Assembly (NCBI RefSeq): GCF_008386635.1
Contig: NZ_VUOE01000002.1
Location: 62,001 to 126,000, forward strand
Length of the DNA: 64,000 bases
Direction of reading: 5' to 3'
Origin: Maribacter flavus
Lineage (GTDB): Bacteria; Bacteroidota; Bacteroidia; Flavobacteriales; Flavobacteriaceae
Each line of letters opens with the position of its first letter. Positions within the stretch are counted from its first letter, which is position 1. Of the stretch, positions 16,915 to 25,908 are shown in pieces. Below the pieces are notes generated by a model that was not told where the DNA came from, did not search any database, and saw nothing but the letters and a program-made list of their open reading frames with translations. A program made the translations under genes and the position numbers.

Positions 16915-17628
16915 TTAAAACTCCATCGGTACTTCCATAATCAGGAATTTGGCATCGTTCAATGCCTGGAACGTTATAGAGTCCACGTCCCAAATCCCAA
17001 ATCCGTCCCTAGCATTTAAGGTTGTGCCCTCGACACTCACCTCGCCTTCCAAAACAAAAATATAGGCCCCGTTTTCTTCGGATTTTAAAGCGTAGGTTTC
17101 CGATTGCCCTTTGTCAAAATCGCCCATATGGAACCATGCATTTTGATGTATCCATACACCTTGGTCCTCCGGATTTGGGGAGAGTACTTGATAAAGCTTA
17201 TTTTTTACTTTTAGGTCAGATAGCGAAATCTGGTCATATCTGGGTTGCACGTTTTCTTTATTCGGGATGATCCAAATTTGCAGGAATTTGACCAGCGAAT
17301 CCATATTGTTGTTGAATTCACTGTGTTCCACGCCGGTACCTGCGCTCATGACCTGAATATCACCTTCCCTAATTACCGTGGAATTGCCCATGATATCCAT
17401 GTGCTTCAAATCGCCTTGCAAGGGTATGGAGATGATTTCCATATTGCTATGTGGGTGCCTCCCAAATCCGCGACCTGCAGCCACGGTATCGTCGTTTAAG
17501 ACCCTCAATGCTCCAAAATTCATGCGATTGGGGTCAAAATAATTGGCAAAACTAAAACTGTGATACGAATTTAACCAGCCATGATCGGCATGGCCCCTGC
17601 TGTCCGCTTTATGTAATATCGTTTTCAT
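16915..17628 (-). CDS. Pirin family protein
   Basis: Pirins are double cupin, metal-binding cytoplasmic proteins; some have quercetin 2,3-dioxygenase activity (YhhW type). The 237-residue protein has the family ligands in the first cupin: HPHSNMEII (two His), the later GVEHSEFN His, and Glu nearby. The opening SRGHADHGWLNSYHSFSFANYFDP is a pirin signature. The second cupin (about 130-237) ends in an atypical DSITFQALNDAKFLIMEVPM. No partner gene is evident. It has the same leader repeat as the M28 peptidase gene and ends before the 16848 palindrome. Confidence 0.92.
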   Translation of the reverse strand: MKTILHKADSRGHADHGWLNSYHSFSFANYFDPNRMNFGALRVLNDDTVAAGRGFGRHPHSNMEIISIPLQGDLKHMDIMGNSTVIREGDIQVMSAGTGVEHSEFNNNMDSLVKFLQIWIIPNKENVQPRYDQISLSDLKVKNKLYQVLSPNPEDQGVWIHQNAWFHMGDFDKGQSETYALKSEENGAYIFVLEGEVSVEGTTLNARDGFGIWDVDSITFQALNDAKFLIMEVPMEF

Positions 17629-17958
17629 GTGTTAATTTTTATTGTTTTTTATAGGTCACATGTAATTCGCCATCCCAATAACTTTTGGGACATGTCGGTA
17701 GGTATCAAGGCTTGTTATGGCTCATTTTATGTGTAGTTATTTTTCACCTTAGTCGAAAAAATATCGTTTTTTTTACAAAGTCCATTACTTCTTGATATCT
17801 CCGTTCGGCCGCTTTTTTTGCTTCTGGTCAAAAATTTGTGTTTTTAAGTAGGGTGACCACAAATTAGATTGTTTTCTTATTGAAGATTGATTTCACGATA
17901 AAATTAATGATTGATTTTTTCGTTTGGGGATTGTAAAGTACAAACAAGAATTTAGGCT
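17629..17958. other. Divergent intergenic region pirin / small secreted protein
   Basis: This 330-base AT-rich region holds leader repeat copy 2 next to the pirin gene. Bases 17727-17958 contain T-rich runs and no recognisable box, repeat or reading frame. Confidence 0.55.
17641..17726 (-). repeat. Shared 5' leader repeat, copy 2 (before pirin)
   Basis: This copy matches 15532-15604 in two blocks and differs by a ~13-base larger spacer that contains a small hairpin TCCCAA..TTGGGA (around 17673-17690). Its block 1 also ends 12 bases from the start codon of the following minus-strand gene. Confidence 0.75.
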
Positions 17959-18426
17959 ATGAAATTTAAATTTTTTCTTTTGTTTTTTTGCTTAAACCTT
18001 TCCGTTTCCTTTGGACAAGATTTTAATAATGCCGCAAAACATGTTGGTGCCGGAGTGGTCATTGGTGGAGTAGGTGGCTATGCCGCCAATAAAATATTTC
18101 CTGGTCAACGGGGCTGGACCTGGGCGGGTGCCGTTGGCTCGAGTTTGGCCGCCGGTCTTGCCAAGGAAACGTATGACAAGTCCAATTCCGGTTTATGGCA
18201 AACAGATGATGTGTTGTATACCACACTGGGCGGGGTAATATCCGGACTGGCCTTGGAACTCTTGTTTAAAAATACATATCGCAGAAATGGTCGCTCCGAA
18301 AAGGGATGTGGTTGTCTTGTTGCTGATGGTTCAAACAATGCGACCCCTATTTTTATGCCTGTTGTTACGGAAAAAGGTTCGGGAGATATTCAATCCCAAA
18401 TTCAAGTATCCTTCTTTTTGGAATAA
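17959..18426 (+). CDS. Small exported glycine-rich protein, unknown
   Basis: I do not recognise a named family. The 155-residue protein has a clear signal peptide (MKFKFFLLFFCLNLSVSFGQ, cleaved near FGQ-DF). Two Gly/Ala-rich hydrophobic stretches follow (about 27-45, HVGAGVVIGGVGGYAANKIF, and 52-68), resembling the glycine-zipper segments of proteins annotated as lipoprotein-like or putative membrane spanning; a third lies near 87-102. A CGC motif sits at about 117. The C-terminal end (QIQVSFFLE) finishes with an aromatic residue near the end, weakly like a barrel strand. It converges on the DUF58 gene with a 3-base gap. Confidence 0.6.
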   Translation: MKFKFFLLFFCLNLSVSFGQDFNNAAKHVGAGVVIGGVGGYAANKIFPGQRGWTWAGAVGSSLAAGLAKETYDKSNSGLWQTDDVLYTTLGGVISGLALELLFKNTYRRNGRSEKGCGCLVADGSNNATPIFMPVVTEKGSGDIQSQIQVSFFLE

Positions 18427-18429
18427 GTT

Positions 18430-19761
18430 TTATAAAATTCCCCTCGCCTTGATTTCGAGATATTTGTTGATAGCCTTTATGGTCAGTTCTTCAGGTTTGG
18501 TCAAAATGGTCTGTATACCATACTTTTCCAGTTCCTTTTGCATCAATTTTTTATCCAGGGAGAACTTTTCTGCAATGGTTTTATGGTAAATGGCCTGCAT
18601 ATCCTCGGCATCGGTATGGATAAGTTTTTCCAATTCGGAGTTTTCAAAGAAGATGACCACCAGTACATGTTTTTTTGCCATCGCCAAGAGGTAGGGCAGT
18701 TGTCTCCTTAGCGCTGAAATATGCTCAAAATTGGTATACAGCAACAAAAGGCTTCGGTGGGTTATCTTTCGTTTTATGTGTCCGTAGAGCAATCCAAAAT
18801 CGGAATCCGTAAATGCGGTGCCAATGTTGTACAGTTTTTCCAGTATCGTGTTGAGGTGGGTAATCTTTTGAACGGCCGGTACATAGGTTTCAATATTTTT
18901 TGAAAACGCGATCAACCCGGTTTTATCATTTCGTTTGAGGGTCACATTGGAAAAGGCCAGACAGCTATTAATGGAGTAGTCCAAGAGTTTTAATTCGTTA
19001 AACGGCATCTTCATCACCCTTCCCGTATCAATGATGGAATAGATGGGCTGCGATTTTTCGTCCTGATACTGGTTTACCATCAATTGATGTTGTTTCGCCG
19101 TTGCTTTCCAGTTCAAGGTTCTAATATCGTCCCCTTGTACATATTCCTTTATCTGCTCAAATTCTTGGGTATGCCCTATTCTCCGAATCTTTTTTAGGCC
19201 GATGGTCGTAAGTCTTTTGCTGATGGCCAAAAAATCATATTGCTGCATCTGTATGATGGAGGGATACACAGGCACCATTTGGTCTTTTTGAAAACTGTAT
19301 TTTCTTTTGATGATGCGCAAAGGCGAGGAAGCAAAAACGATCAGGTTTCCAAAAATATATTCTCCTCGGTCCACTGGTCGCACCTCATACTCGAACTGTT
19401 TTTTTTCACCCTTGATAAGAGACGTTTTAAAGTCGAAATCCCGCTTTTGAAACTGAACGGGCAGTTCGTCAATAATGGAAACATAGGTCCTAAATCCATA
19501 CCTCGTTTCGAAGGTGATTTTTATTGGGTTTATGTCACTGTTGGAGAGTTTTTTGGGAAGTTTTCTTTCGGCTTTTATGTTCTGACCCGGTGCATACAAT
19601 AAAAAAATATCAAAAAGAAATAGACCAATAAGCAGTAGCGTCAAAAGCCATGCGATGGGGTAGAGTGGTTTGACCCAATAGGAAAGCACAAAACAGCCCG
19701 AAAGGATCGCGAGGTACCTAAAAAAGATGTTATGTATGTAAAAGGACCTTATAAAGTTCAT
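18430..19761 (-). CDS. DUF58 protein with von Willebrand A-like region
   Basis: DUF58 proteins pair with MoxR ATPases and are thought to be membrane-linked vWA adaptors. The 443-residue protein has two N-terminal membrane segments (about 13-30 and 32-52), a beta-rich middle, then the DUF58 core with YVQGDDIRTLNWKATAKQHQLMVNQYQDE and a vWA-like fold whose metal site begins at IIDTGRVM, not the full DxSxS. It is the last gene of a six-gene minus-strand cluster and abuts the moxR stop/start with no gap. Its ending KYLEIKARGIL is complete. Confidence 0.9.
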   Translation of the reverse strand: MNFIRSFYIHNIFFRYLAILSGCFVLSYWVKPLYPIAWLLTLLLIGLFLFDIFLLYAPGQNIKAERKLPKKLSNSDINPIKITFETRYGFRTYVSIIDELPVQFQKRDFDFKTSLIKGEKKQFEYEVRPVDRGEYIFGNLIVFASSPLRIIKRKYSFQKDQMVPVYPSIIQMQQYDFLAISKRLTTIGLKKIRRIGHTQEFEQIKEYVQGDDIRTLNWKATAKQHQLMVNQYQDEKSQPIYSIIDTGRVMKMPFNELKLLDYSINSCLAFSNVTLKRNDKTGLIAFSKNIETYVPAVQKITHLNTILEKLYNIGTAFTDSDFGLLYGHIKRKITHRSLLLLYTNFEHISALRRQLPYLLAMAKKHVLVVIFFENSELEKLIHTDAEDMQAIYHKTIAEKFSLDKKLMQKELEKYGIQTILTKPEELTIKAINKYLEIKARGIL

Positions 19762-20763
19762 TTACCTAGGTATTTCCACGCTTTCCATGATCATTTGCAC
19801 GACATTCTCCGTGGACATGCCTTCCATTTCCCGTTCCGGGGTTAGGATGACCCTATGGTTCAAAACCGGAACCATGGCTTTTTTTACATCCTCCGGGGTA
19901 ACAAAATCCCTACCGTTAATGGCCGCAAATGCCTTGGCGCTGTTCAAGGCGGCAATCGAGGCCCTTGGTGAACCGCCCAGATATAGATGTGGGTGGTTTC
20001 GGGTTTTGGCAACGACCTCGGCGATGTACTTGAAAATCTTTTCCTCCACAACCACTTCCTGAATCTGTCCCTTGAAAATCGCCAATTGTTTTGGGTCGAG
20101 AATATCCTTTATCAACGTTTGGGGTTGTGACCCCTTGCGTTCGTGGTGGGTCTTTAAAATCAAGATTTCCTCCTCTGTTTTTGGGTAGTCTATTTTAATT
20201 TTAAAAAGGAAACGGTCCAGTTGCGCTTCGGGCAGGGCATAGGTTCCCTCTTGTTCAATGGGATTTTGAGTGGCCAACACCATGAACGGGGCGGCCATGG
20301 GATAGGTAGTGCCGTCCATGGTCACCTGCCGTTCCTCCATGGTCTCGAACATGGCCGCTTGGGTCTTTGCGGGCGCCCTGTTTATTTCGTCGATCAGGAT
20401 AATATTCGAAAATATTGGACCTTTTTTAAACTCAAAGTCGGTAGTTTTTGCATTGAATACGGATGTCCCCAGGATATCACTGGGCATAAGGTCTGGCGTG
20501 AATTGAATCCGACTAAATTCTGTTTTCAAGGTCTTTGCAAAGAGCTTTGCCGTAATGGTCTTGGCAACCCCGGGAACACCTTCGATCAAGACATGGCCAT
20601 CCACCAAGAGTGACACGATCAAGAGTTCAATAAAGTTTTCCTGACCTACGATTACTTTGGAGAGTTCCTGTTTGATGTCGGCTACCGCCTTTTGCAGCTC
20701 GGCCAAGGGAATCCGGCTGTCAAAACCAAGTTCTTCTTTTTGCTCCTCGTTATTTTCCATCAT
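19762..20763 (-). CDS. MoxR family AAA+ ATPase
   Basis: MoxR ATPases act as chaperones that mature or activate partner proteins. The 333-residue protein has Walker A (GVPGVAKT, about residue 62), Walker B (ILIDEINR), sensor 1 (LATQNPIEQEGTYALPEAQLDRF, in parts) and a helical lid ending in FVTPEDVKKAMVPVLNHRVIL. Its start overlaps the end of the DUF4350 gene by 14 bases, and the DUF58 gene begins one base after its stop, so translation is probably coupled. MoxR next to DUF58 is a widely conserved pair. Confidence 0.95.
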   Translation of the reverse strand: MMENNEEQKEELGFDSRIPLAELQKAVADIKQELSKVIVGQENFIELLIVSLLVDGHVLIEGVPGVAKTITAKLFAKTLKTEFSRIQFTPDLMPSDILGTSVFNAKTTDFEFKKGPIFSNIILIDEINRAPAKTQAAMFETMEERQVTMDGTTYPMAAPFMVLATQNPIEQEGTYALPEAQLDRFLFKIKIDYPKTEEEILILKTHHERKGSQPQTLIKDILDPKQLAIFKGQIQEVVVEEKIFKYIAEVVAKTRNHPHLYLGGSPRASIAALNSAKAFAAINGRDFVTPEDVKKAMVPVLNHRVILTPEREMEGMSTENVVQMIMESVEIPR

Positions 20764-21970
20764 TTTTAGATTTAAATTTCTGAATCAGATTATTGAGTTG
20801 TTTGAGTTGATGTTCCGATACTTGGTCGCTCGATCTTAGCTCGTCCATCAGCTTAAAAAGTGACTGGGTATCGGCAAGGGAGTTTCCGCTTCGCGCCGAT
20901 ACACTTTTGTAAAATTCCTCCTCCTTGGTAACGTTTCCAAGATAGTACCGACTCCTGATATCGTGGAGGAAATAATTGATATTATGCTCCGCAATGGATT
21001 TTCTGTCCCCTTTTTCAAAATACATGTCCGAAATGGTTCGGGTGAATGCAAGCGTCTGGTTTTGAAGCGGTTTCACAACGGGTATGGGGCGTTGCTTTCT
21101 TTTTCCCTCAAATATGATGTAGATCAGCCCTCCAATAAGTACGAGATAATAGGCCCATTTCAATTCTTTGGTGTTCAGAAATATGTACATGGGCGAGGTG
21201 TAGAAGGACTTTCCACTTTTGTAATAGTTGTCCATATAGACATGCTTCTCTTGTCCAAAATAGGAAAGTAAACCGGCCGTGTACTCCCTGTTGTCATCCT
21301 CCAGAATAAAGTAATTTGTAAAGGCCTTGGGAAAGGTGGATAGTATAATTTCACCTTTACCGAACGGACTTTTTATGGCCGTTACATCCCTGGATTTTTT
21401 GTCATTTCCCTCCTCGAGTAGTTCCACAGTGGCCAATGCGACGGAGTTAATGGTGTCGATTGCTTCAAAGACGGTCACAAAGCTTTCCTTTTTATACGCA
21501 TAGGTTTTACCACTTTTTAAGTTAGAATTTTCCAATCGATGTTCCTGATCCTGGGTCACCTCAAAACCGGCATATCGGGTTCCGAGTTCAAATCCTAACG
21601 TGTCCCTAAGGGTTTCCTCAAAACCTTCAGAAGCAATGAACAAGGTATTGCCTTCTGCGGTCCATTCCAAGAGTCGGTTCAGCTCGGCTTCCTCAAAAAA
21701 TACGCCATTGTTCACAAATGCATAGATGCCTTTTTTGGATGGCATATCCGCCAAAAACTCAAAAGGGGGGACATGTACCTGTTGTACTTTTTCCTTGAAA
21801 ACCAAGTTTTCCATCAAATCATTTACAACAAAAGTACCGTACGGAATTTTGTGGGTACTCACATAGGACTCAAACCAATTGATGGTCTTTGGTTTGTTGT
21901 ACTGCAAAAGCAGCAACCCGGCAATCAGTATTATGGCGGTCACTATGTAGGAAATCCCTTTTTTACGCAT
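20750..21970 (-). CDS. DUF4350 membrane protein
   Basis: The 406-residue protein has an N-terminal membrane segment (about 7-24), a soluble region of about 240 residues with the DUF4350 GATase-like fold (GIYAFVNNGVFFEEAELNRLLEW, IASEGFEETL), a second membrane segment (about 273-292, YYLVLIGGLIYIIFEGKRKQ) and a cytoplasmic helical tail. Both ends overlap neighbours (8 bases with the DUF4129 gene, 14 with moxR). Similar genes recur in MoxR-DUF58 clusters of Bacteroidota and actinobacteria. Its biochemical role is unknown. Confidence 0.85.
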   Translation of the reverse strand: MRKKGISYIVTAIILIAGLLLLQYNKPKTINWFESYVSTHKIPYGTFVVNDLMENLVFKEKVQQVHVPPFEFLADMPSKKGIYAFVNNGVFFEEAELNRLLEWTAEGNTLFIASEGFEETLRDTLGFELGTRYAGFEVTQDQEHRLENSNLKSGKTYAYKKESFVTVFEAIDTINSVALATVELLEEGNDKKSRDVTAIKSPFGKGEIILSTFPKAFTNYFILEDDNREYTAGLLSYFGQEKHVYMDNYYKSGKSFYTSPMYIFLNTKELKWAYYLVLIGGLIYIIFEGKRKQRPIPVVKPLQNQTLAFTRTISDMYFEKGDRKSIAEHNINYFLHDIRSRYYLGNVTKEEEFYKSVSARSGNSLADTQSLFKLMDELRSSDQVSEHQLKQLNNLIQKFKSKNDGK

Positions 21971-22700
21971 TGGAGACCTGTTTTTTTAGCGCAATAAAGG
22001 CATTGGCCACACGGTTGTATTTGGTTTCGTCCAATGGAAAATCACCGTACCAAATGTAATTGTAAAAATTTGTGGTGGTTTTGAAGGCATCCTTTAAACC
22101 CGTTGAGTTTATTTCGGAAAGGTAATCCTCGTTGGTTTTCTGCAACTCCCATTGAATGATTTCCTTATCGGTCATCAACCGTAGTATCCATAGATAATAA
22201 TAGCGTATCGCAAGTCTGTAATTCTTTTCGGCCAAGGCTTTTTCGATCAAGGACTCTATGTTCTCGTTCTTGATGATTTGCTCCTCTTCAGACAGATGCA
22301 CCAAGGAGTTATTGTTTTTAGGATGCATCAAGGAGCGTGCATGTACGTTCAGGAAAAACTTGATCAGGATAAAAATCAGGATTCCCAAAAGGAGATATGG
22401 GAGGATTTGAAGAAAGGCATTGAAGGCCCCGGTGGCCTTTTCGATACCGAAAATCCACTCGAATAACCTCATGAATATCCTATCTAACCAATTCTTGAAA
22501 GAAATCCACCAATCCGGAGCGCTTTTTTCCACGACTTCATAATCGAACTTTGGATCGTTCCGAAAGGACTCCAAATCGGAATCTGTTATGGTTACTGGAG
22601 CGATTTCCAAAGTGTCATATTGTACGACCAAAGAATCCTGCTGGGCCAATAGAAAATCGGTCAGAAATAAAAATAGTACCAATAGGACCCGTTTCGGCAT
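21963..22700 (-). CDS. DUF4129 membrane protein
   Basis: The 245-residue protein has a signal-like N-terminus (cleavage near LLAQ-QD), a short periplasmic part, one membrane segment (about 92-112, LQILPYLLLGILIFILIKFFL) and a C-terminal cytoplasmic DUF4129 domain with the RLAIRYYYLWILRLMTDK motif and KTNEDYLSEI. DUF4129 domains occur with transglutaminase, MoxR and DUF58 genes. The gap to the preceding membrane-protein gene is one base and the DUF4350 start overlaps its end by 8 bases. Function unknown beyond the cluster context. Confidence 0.85.
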   Translation of the reverse strand: MPKRVLLVLFLFLTDFLLAQQDSLVVQYDTLEIAPVTITDSDLESFRNDPKFDYEVVEKSAPDWWISFKNWLDRIFMRLFEWIFGIEKATGAFNAFLQILPYLLLGILIFILIKFFLNVHARSLMHPKNNNSLVHLSEEEQIIKNENIESLIEKALAEKNYRLAIRYYYLWILRLMTDKEIIQWELQKTNEDYLSEINSTGLKDAFKTTTNFYNYIWYGDFPLDETKYNRVANAFIALKKQVSNA

Positions 22701-22701
22701 A

Positions 22702-23583
22702 TTATTCTTCGGCTGTTTTTCCTAGATTTTCTATTTGTTCAAAGGTTCCGGTGAAATTCTTTTTCTCGTTGAGGTTGAAATAAATAAGGGCCAGGGAAAT
22801 GATGCTTATAAGGTTCAACAAAAATTGGGCTACGGTACCTATGATATTAAAAAGTATATATATAGGGTCCGTGGTCATTTCAAAGACGTTTTCGGCGTCC
22901 ACCTCCCCGGAAAGAATGCCCATTTTTGCCCATTGATACACCACCGCGGGCAGGGAGAAGGCCAAGGCCGCTATATATAGGATGATCCCGATGACGAAGA
23001 TGGTGGCAAAGGATATCCACCATTCGTCCTTTACCAACTTAAAACTGTAGCTATAGGAATCCGATGCGCCCATTTTATCAAAGACCATGATGCTGAAGGA
23101 CAGTGCCAAGGGTACGTAAAGATAGACTCCTGGTAAAATACAGATCATGAGGCCTACTAGTATGGAAAGGCTAACCATGATGCCCAATCCTATAAAACTC
23201 CAGAAGCTTCCGTAAACCTCTTTTCGAATGGTATTGAAATCTGTGGTGCCCTTACCATTGGTGTAGGATTTTATGTAGTGCAGTACCGTAGATTGTGACA
23301 TGGTGTACAGCACAATAATCGATAGGACATATACAAGCCCAACCACGAAAATGGTGGCAATGCTTGCCGCGCCGCTTTCATTTTGAAGCATAAAAGTGAA
23401 ACCATTCCCAATAAAATATAGGTAGGCTACCAGGGCAACGATCATCGCAGCAAGGAAGGGGCCTACAATTTTGAAAAAAGTACTGAAAAAGGGTTTGAAC
23501 TCGGCCCTAAGAAAAGCAAAGGTGTCCGAGATAATCTCCCCAAGATCCCGCTGCTTTTTGAACTCAATGTAATTTGGCTTCAT
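22702..23583 (-). CDS. Polytopic membrane protein in the MoxR cluster
   Basis: This 293-residue protein has about six long hydrophobic segments (near 34-58, 78-98, 130-150, 150-172, 190-212 and 245-275) and a soluble, charged C-terminus. It may belong to the glycerophosphodiesterase membrane-domain-like or DUF4013-like integral membrane families, but no diagnostic motif is visible and I do not assign a name. Its start overlaps the spoIIM-like gene by 20 bases and its end is one base from the DUF4129 gene, so it clearly belongs to the same operon. Confidence 0.75.
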   Translation of the reverse strand: MKPNYIEFKKQRDLGEIISDTFAFLRAEFKPFFSTFFKIVGPFLAAMIVALVAYLYFIGNGFTFMLQNESGAASIATIFVVGLVYVLSIIVLYTMSQSTVLHYIKSYTNGKGTTDFNTIRKEVYGSFWSFIGLGIMVSLSILVGLMICILPGVYLYVPLALSFSIMVFDKMGASDSYSYSFKLVKDEWWISFATIFVIGIILYIAALAFSLPAVVYQWAKMGILSGEVDAENVFEMTTDPIYILFNIIGTVAQFLLNLISIISLALIYFNLNEKKNFTGTFEQIENLGKTAEE

Positions 23584-24541
23584 GTAATCTGTGTCTTTTG
23601 TTTATTTGGTATGGGTATATAACGTAGTAAAAAATAATTAGTGCAAGGGACCCTAAAATAATCAAGATGGCCAGCCAGTCCGGCATTTCCGTGTGTCTGG
23701 TTACAAAACCTTCCAGGAAACCCGCGACCACAAAAAAGGGAATGGTGCTTACCATTATTTTAAGCCCGTTTTTGACCCCTCTTTTAAAGGATTCCAAGCG
23801 GGTAAAGGTGCCGGGGAACAACATACCGTTGGCCAGGACCAAGCCCGCACAGCCGGCGATTATTATGACCGATATCTCAATGGTGCCGTGGATCCAAATG
23901 GTACGCACCGACTCCCACAGCAATCCTTTTTCGTAGAAAAAATATTGAAAGCTGCCGAGCATGATTCCATTCTGTAACATGACCATCAGGGTTCCCACTC
24001 CCAGAGTAATGCCATACACAAAGGCCATCAAGGCTACCCGTATGTTGTTGATGGTGATTCCCAAGAACATATTGAACTCCCCCATTTGCTTATAAACCGC
24101 CATGGGGTCGCCCTTTTCGATGTTTTCAAGGGTCATGTTCACATAGGCATCTCCCAATATGGAACGGACAAAATCCCCTTCATTGGCAGCCGAATAGGCA
24201 CCTACAAAGGAAAAGAACAGGAACACCAGAAAAGCGATGAGCAGCTCCCGGTGATGGTTTTTGAACATTAGGGGGAATTCCGTTTTCCAGAAGGTGATGA
24301 TGCGGCTTTTGGACTCCCTCTTTGTCTTGTATATTTTTTGATGTGCCTGTGAGGCGAGGGAATTGAGGTAAAACTCGGTATTGCTCTTTGGGTAGAAGGT
24401 TTTGGCGTAGCTCAGATGGTCTGTAACCTCTATATATAAATCGGACAATACATTTGGGTCCAGATTCGTTTTGTTAACCAAGGCGCTTTCAAAAGTTGAC
24501 CATTTGTCCTTATTTTGCTTTACAAAGGCGGCTTCGCGCAT
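23564..24541 (-). CDS. SpoIIM family membrane protein
   Basis: Stage II sporulation protein M homologues are integral membrane proteins; in non-sporulating bacteria they recur next to RDD, MoxR and DUF58 genes with unknown function. The 325-residue protein has a cytoplasmic helical N-terminus (about 1-90, WSTFESALVNKTNLDPNVLSDLYIE), then five or six membrane segments starting near 100, with the family's FNNI/INNIRVALMAFVYGITLGVG and HGTIEISVIIIAGCAGLVLANGM motifs (segments). It is the first gene of the operon. RDD lies divergent with a 33-base gap. Confidence 0.88.
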   Translation of the reverse strand: MREAAFVKQNKDKWSTFESALVNKTNLDPNVLSDLYIEVTDHLSYAKTFYPKSNTEFYLNSLASQAHQKIYKTKRESKSRIITFWKTEFPLMFKNHHRELLIAFLVFLFFSFVGAYSAANEGDFVRSILGDAYVNMTLENIEKGDPMAVYKQMGEFNMFLGITINNIRVALMAFVYGITLGVGTLMVMLQNGIMLGSFQYFFYEKGLLWESVRTIWIHGTIEISVIIIAGCAGLVLANGMLFPGTFTRLESFKRGVKNGLKIMVSTIPFFVVAGFLEGFVTRHTEMPDWLAILIILGSLALIIFYYVIYPYQINKRHRLHEAKLH

Positions 24542-24548
24542 TGACTAC

Positions 24549-24562
24549 TTGGTTTATACCAA
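24549..24562. promoter_or_regulatory. TTGGT-TTAT-ACCAA dyad between divergent starts
   Basis: The 33-base gap between the spoIIM-like and RDD start codons contains this 14-base inverted repeat with perfect 5-base arms. Its central position suggests a possible operator for both sides; no protein is known to bind it, and chance is not excluded. Confidence 0.35.
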
Positions 24563-24574
24563 AGAAACAAAAGA

Positions 24575-25291
24575 ATGGAACAATTTCAAATAGAAACAGC
24601 CCAAAATATAAGCATTGCCCAAAATACGGCACACCTTGGCGACCGCATCTTGGCCTACATTATTGATACCCTTATCATCGTTATTTATTACGTGCTGATG
24701 TTTTGGCTGCTATTGGCCTTGGATGTGGAACCGGGCGATTCTTGGGCCATTTATTTGCTCATGAGCCTTCCCGCCTTCCTATATTATTTTTTGATGGAGA
24801 CCTTTATGGATGGGAAGACCATAGGAAAGCATTTTATGGGTATACGGGTGGTCAAACTGGATGGAACCAAACCCGGGTTTTCCAGTTATTTTATCCGATG
24901 GATACTACGGATGTTGGACATTACCTTGACCTCCGGCGGTATTGCCGTTTTTACCATTTTAATACGCGGTAAGGGACAACGCGTGGGGGACATTGCGGCG
25001 GGAACTACCGTAATCAGTGAAAAGCGAAGGGTGTTCTTGAGGGATACGCTTTTACGGGACTTGCCCTCTAATTATACCCCAAAATTTCCTCAGGTTACGG
25101 TCTTTAAGGACAATGAAATGCAGACCATCAAAAATCTATACGATAACGCCCGAAGAAATGGAAACCACAAGGTAATTTTATCCCTGAACAACCGAATAAA
25201 AAAAGTCACGGATATAACCAGTGATTTACAGCCCATGGAGTTTGTGGACATCGTTATCAAGGATTACAGTTATTATACGCAGCAATTGTAG
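24575..25291 (+). CDS. RDD family membrane protein
   Basis: RDD proteins are small membrane proteins of mostly unknown function, often near SpoIIM and MoxR genes. The 238-residue protein has an N-terminal cytoplasmic stretch, then the RDD domain: LGDRILAYIIDTLIIVIYY with the family Arg and Asp in the first segment, a second and third segment, DGKTIGKHFMGIRVVKLDG and a later membrane helix near 110-130. A soluble C-terminal half (about 150-238) follows. It faces the spoIIM-like gene and is followed after 7 bases by the TRIC gene. Confidence 0.9.
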   Translation: MEQFQIETAQNISIAQNTAHLGDRILAYIIDTLIIVIYYVLMFWLLLALDVEPGDSWAIYLLMSLPAFLYYFLMETFMDGKTIGKHFMGIRVVKLDGTKPGFSSYFIRWILRMLDITLTSGGIAVFTILIRGKGQRVGDIAAGTTVISEKRRVFLRDTLLRDLPSNYTPKFPQVTVFKDNEMQTIKNLYDNARRNGNHKVILSLNNRIKKVTDITSDLQPMEFVDIVIKDYSYYTQQL

Positions 25292-25298
25292 TTGACCC

Positions 25299-25904
25299 AT
25301 GCTCTACTCCCTTATAGACATTCTAGGAACCATCGCCTTTGCCATTTCAGGAGTACTGGTGGCCATGGAGAAGCGCTTGGATGTCTTTGGGGTCTTTATC
25401 ATCGCATTTGTGACCGCAGTGGGAGGAGGAACCCTAAGGGATGTATTGATTGGGAATACGCCTGTAGGCTGGATGACCCAACCCAATTATACTATTATTA
25501 TCATCGTTACCGTGGTCTTTTCGATTCTTTTTGCAGGAAGGTTGAAATACTTTAGAAAATCCCTGTTTCTTTTTGATACCATAGGAATAGGTCTTTACAC
25601 AATGATCGGAATACAAAAAGGACTGGACGCCGGGTTGTTGCCCATCATGTGCATCGCATTGGGGACCATGACCGCTTGTTTTGGAGGGGTTATTAGGGAT
25701 ATTTTGTGCAATGAAATCCCCGTTATTTTCAGGCGGGAAATTTATGCGACCGTATGTATTCTTGGTGGCGGTATCTATTTTTTAATCCTTCAGTTTCCCG
25801 TGAATCCAGATATTCCCTACATCACGGGAATTATCTGCATCATAGTTTTGCGCCTTTTGGCAGTGAAATTTAAGATAGCCTTACCCAGTATTTATAGGAA
25901 ATGA
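25299..25904 (+). CDS. Trimeric intracellular cation channel (TRIC/UPF0126) family protein
   Basis: Prokaryotic TRIC proteins form potassium-permeable trimeric channels. The 201-residue protein has seven hydrophobic segments in two related halves: the first ends with GGGTLRDVLIGNTP and the second with CFGGVIRDILCNEIP, the paired glycine-rich motifs of UPF0126. The ATG at 25299 follows the RDD stop by 7 bases, so the two are probably one transcript. It lacks a signal peptide beyond the first segment. The physiological ion in this bacterium is not known. Confidence 0.92.
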   Translation: MLYSLIDILGTIAFAISGVLVAMEKRLDVFGVFIIAFVTAVGGGTLRDVLIGNTPVGWMTQPNYTIIIIVTVVFSILFAGRLKYFRKSLFLFDTIGIGLYTMIGIQKGLDAGLLPIMCIALGTMTACFGGVIRDILCNEIPVIFRREIYATVCILGGGIYFLILQFPVNPDIPYITGIICIIVLRLLAVKFKIALPSIYRK

Positions 25905-25908
25905 GCGT

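Noticed and set aside
16915..17628. Pirin as degenerated pseudogene
   Set aside because: The first cupin ligands and length are intact; only the second cupin is atypical, as usual in this family.
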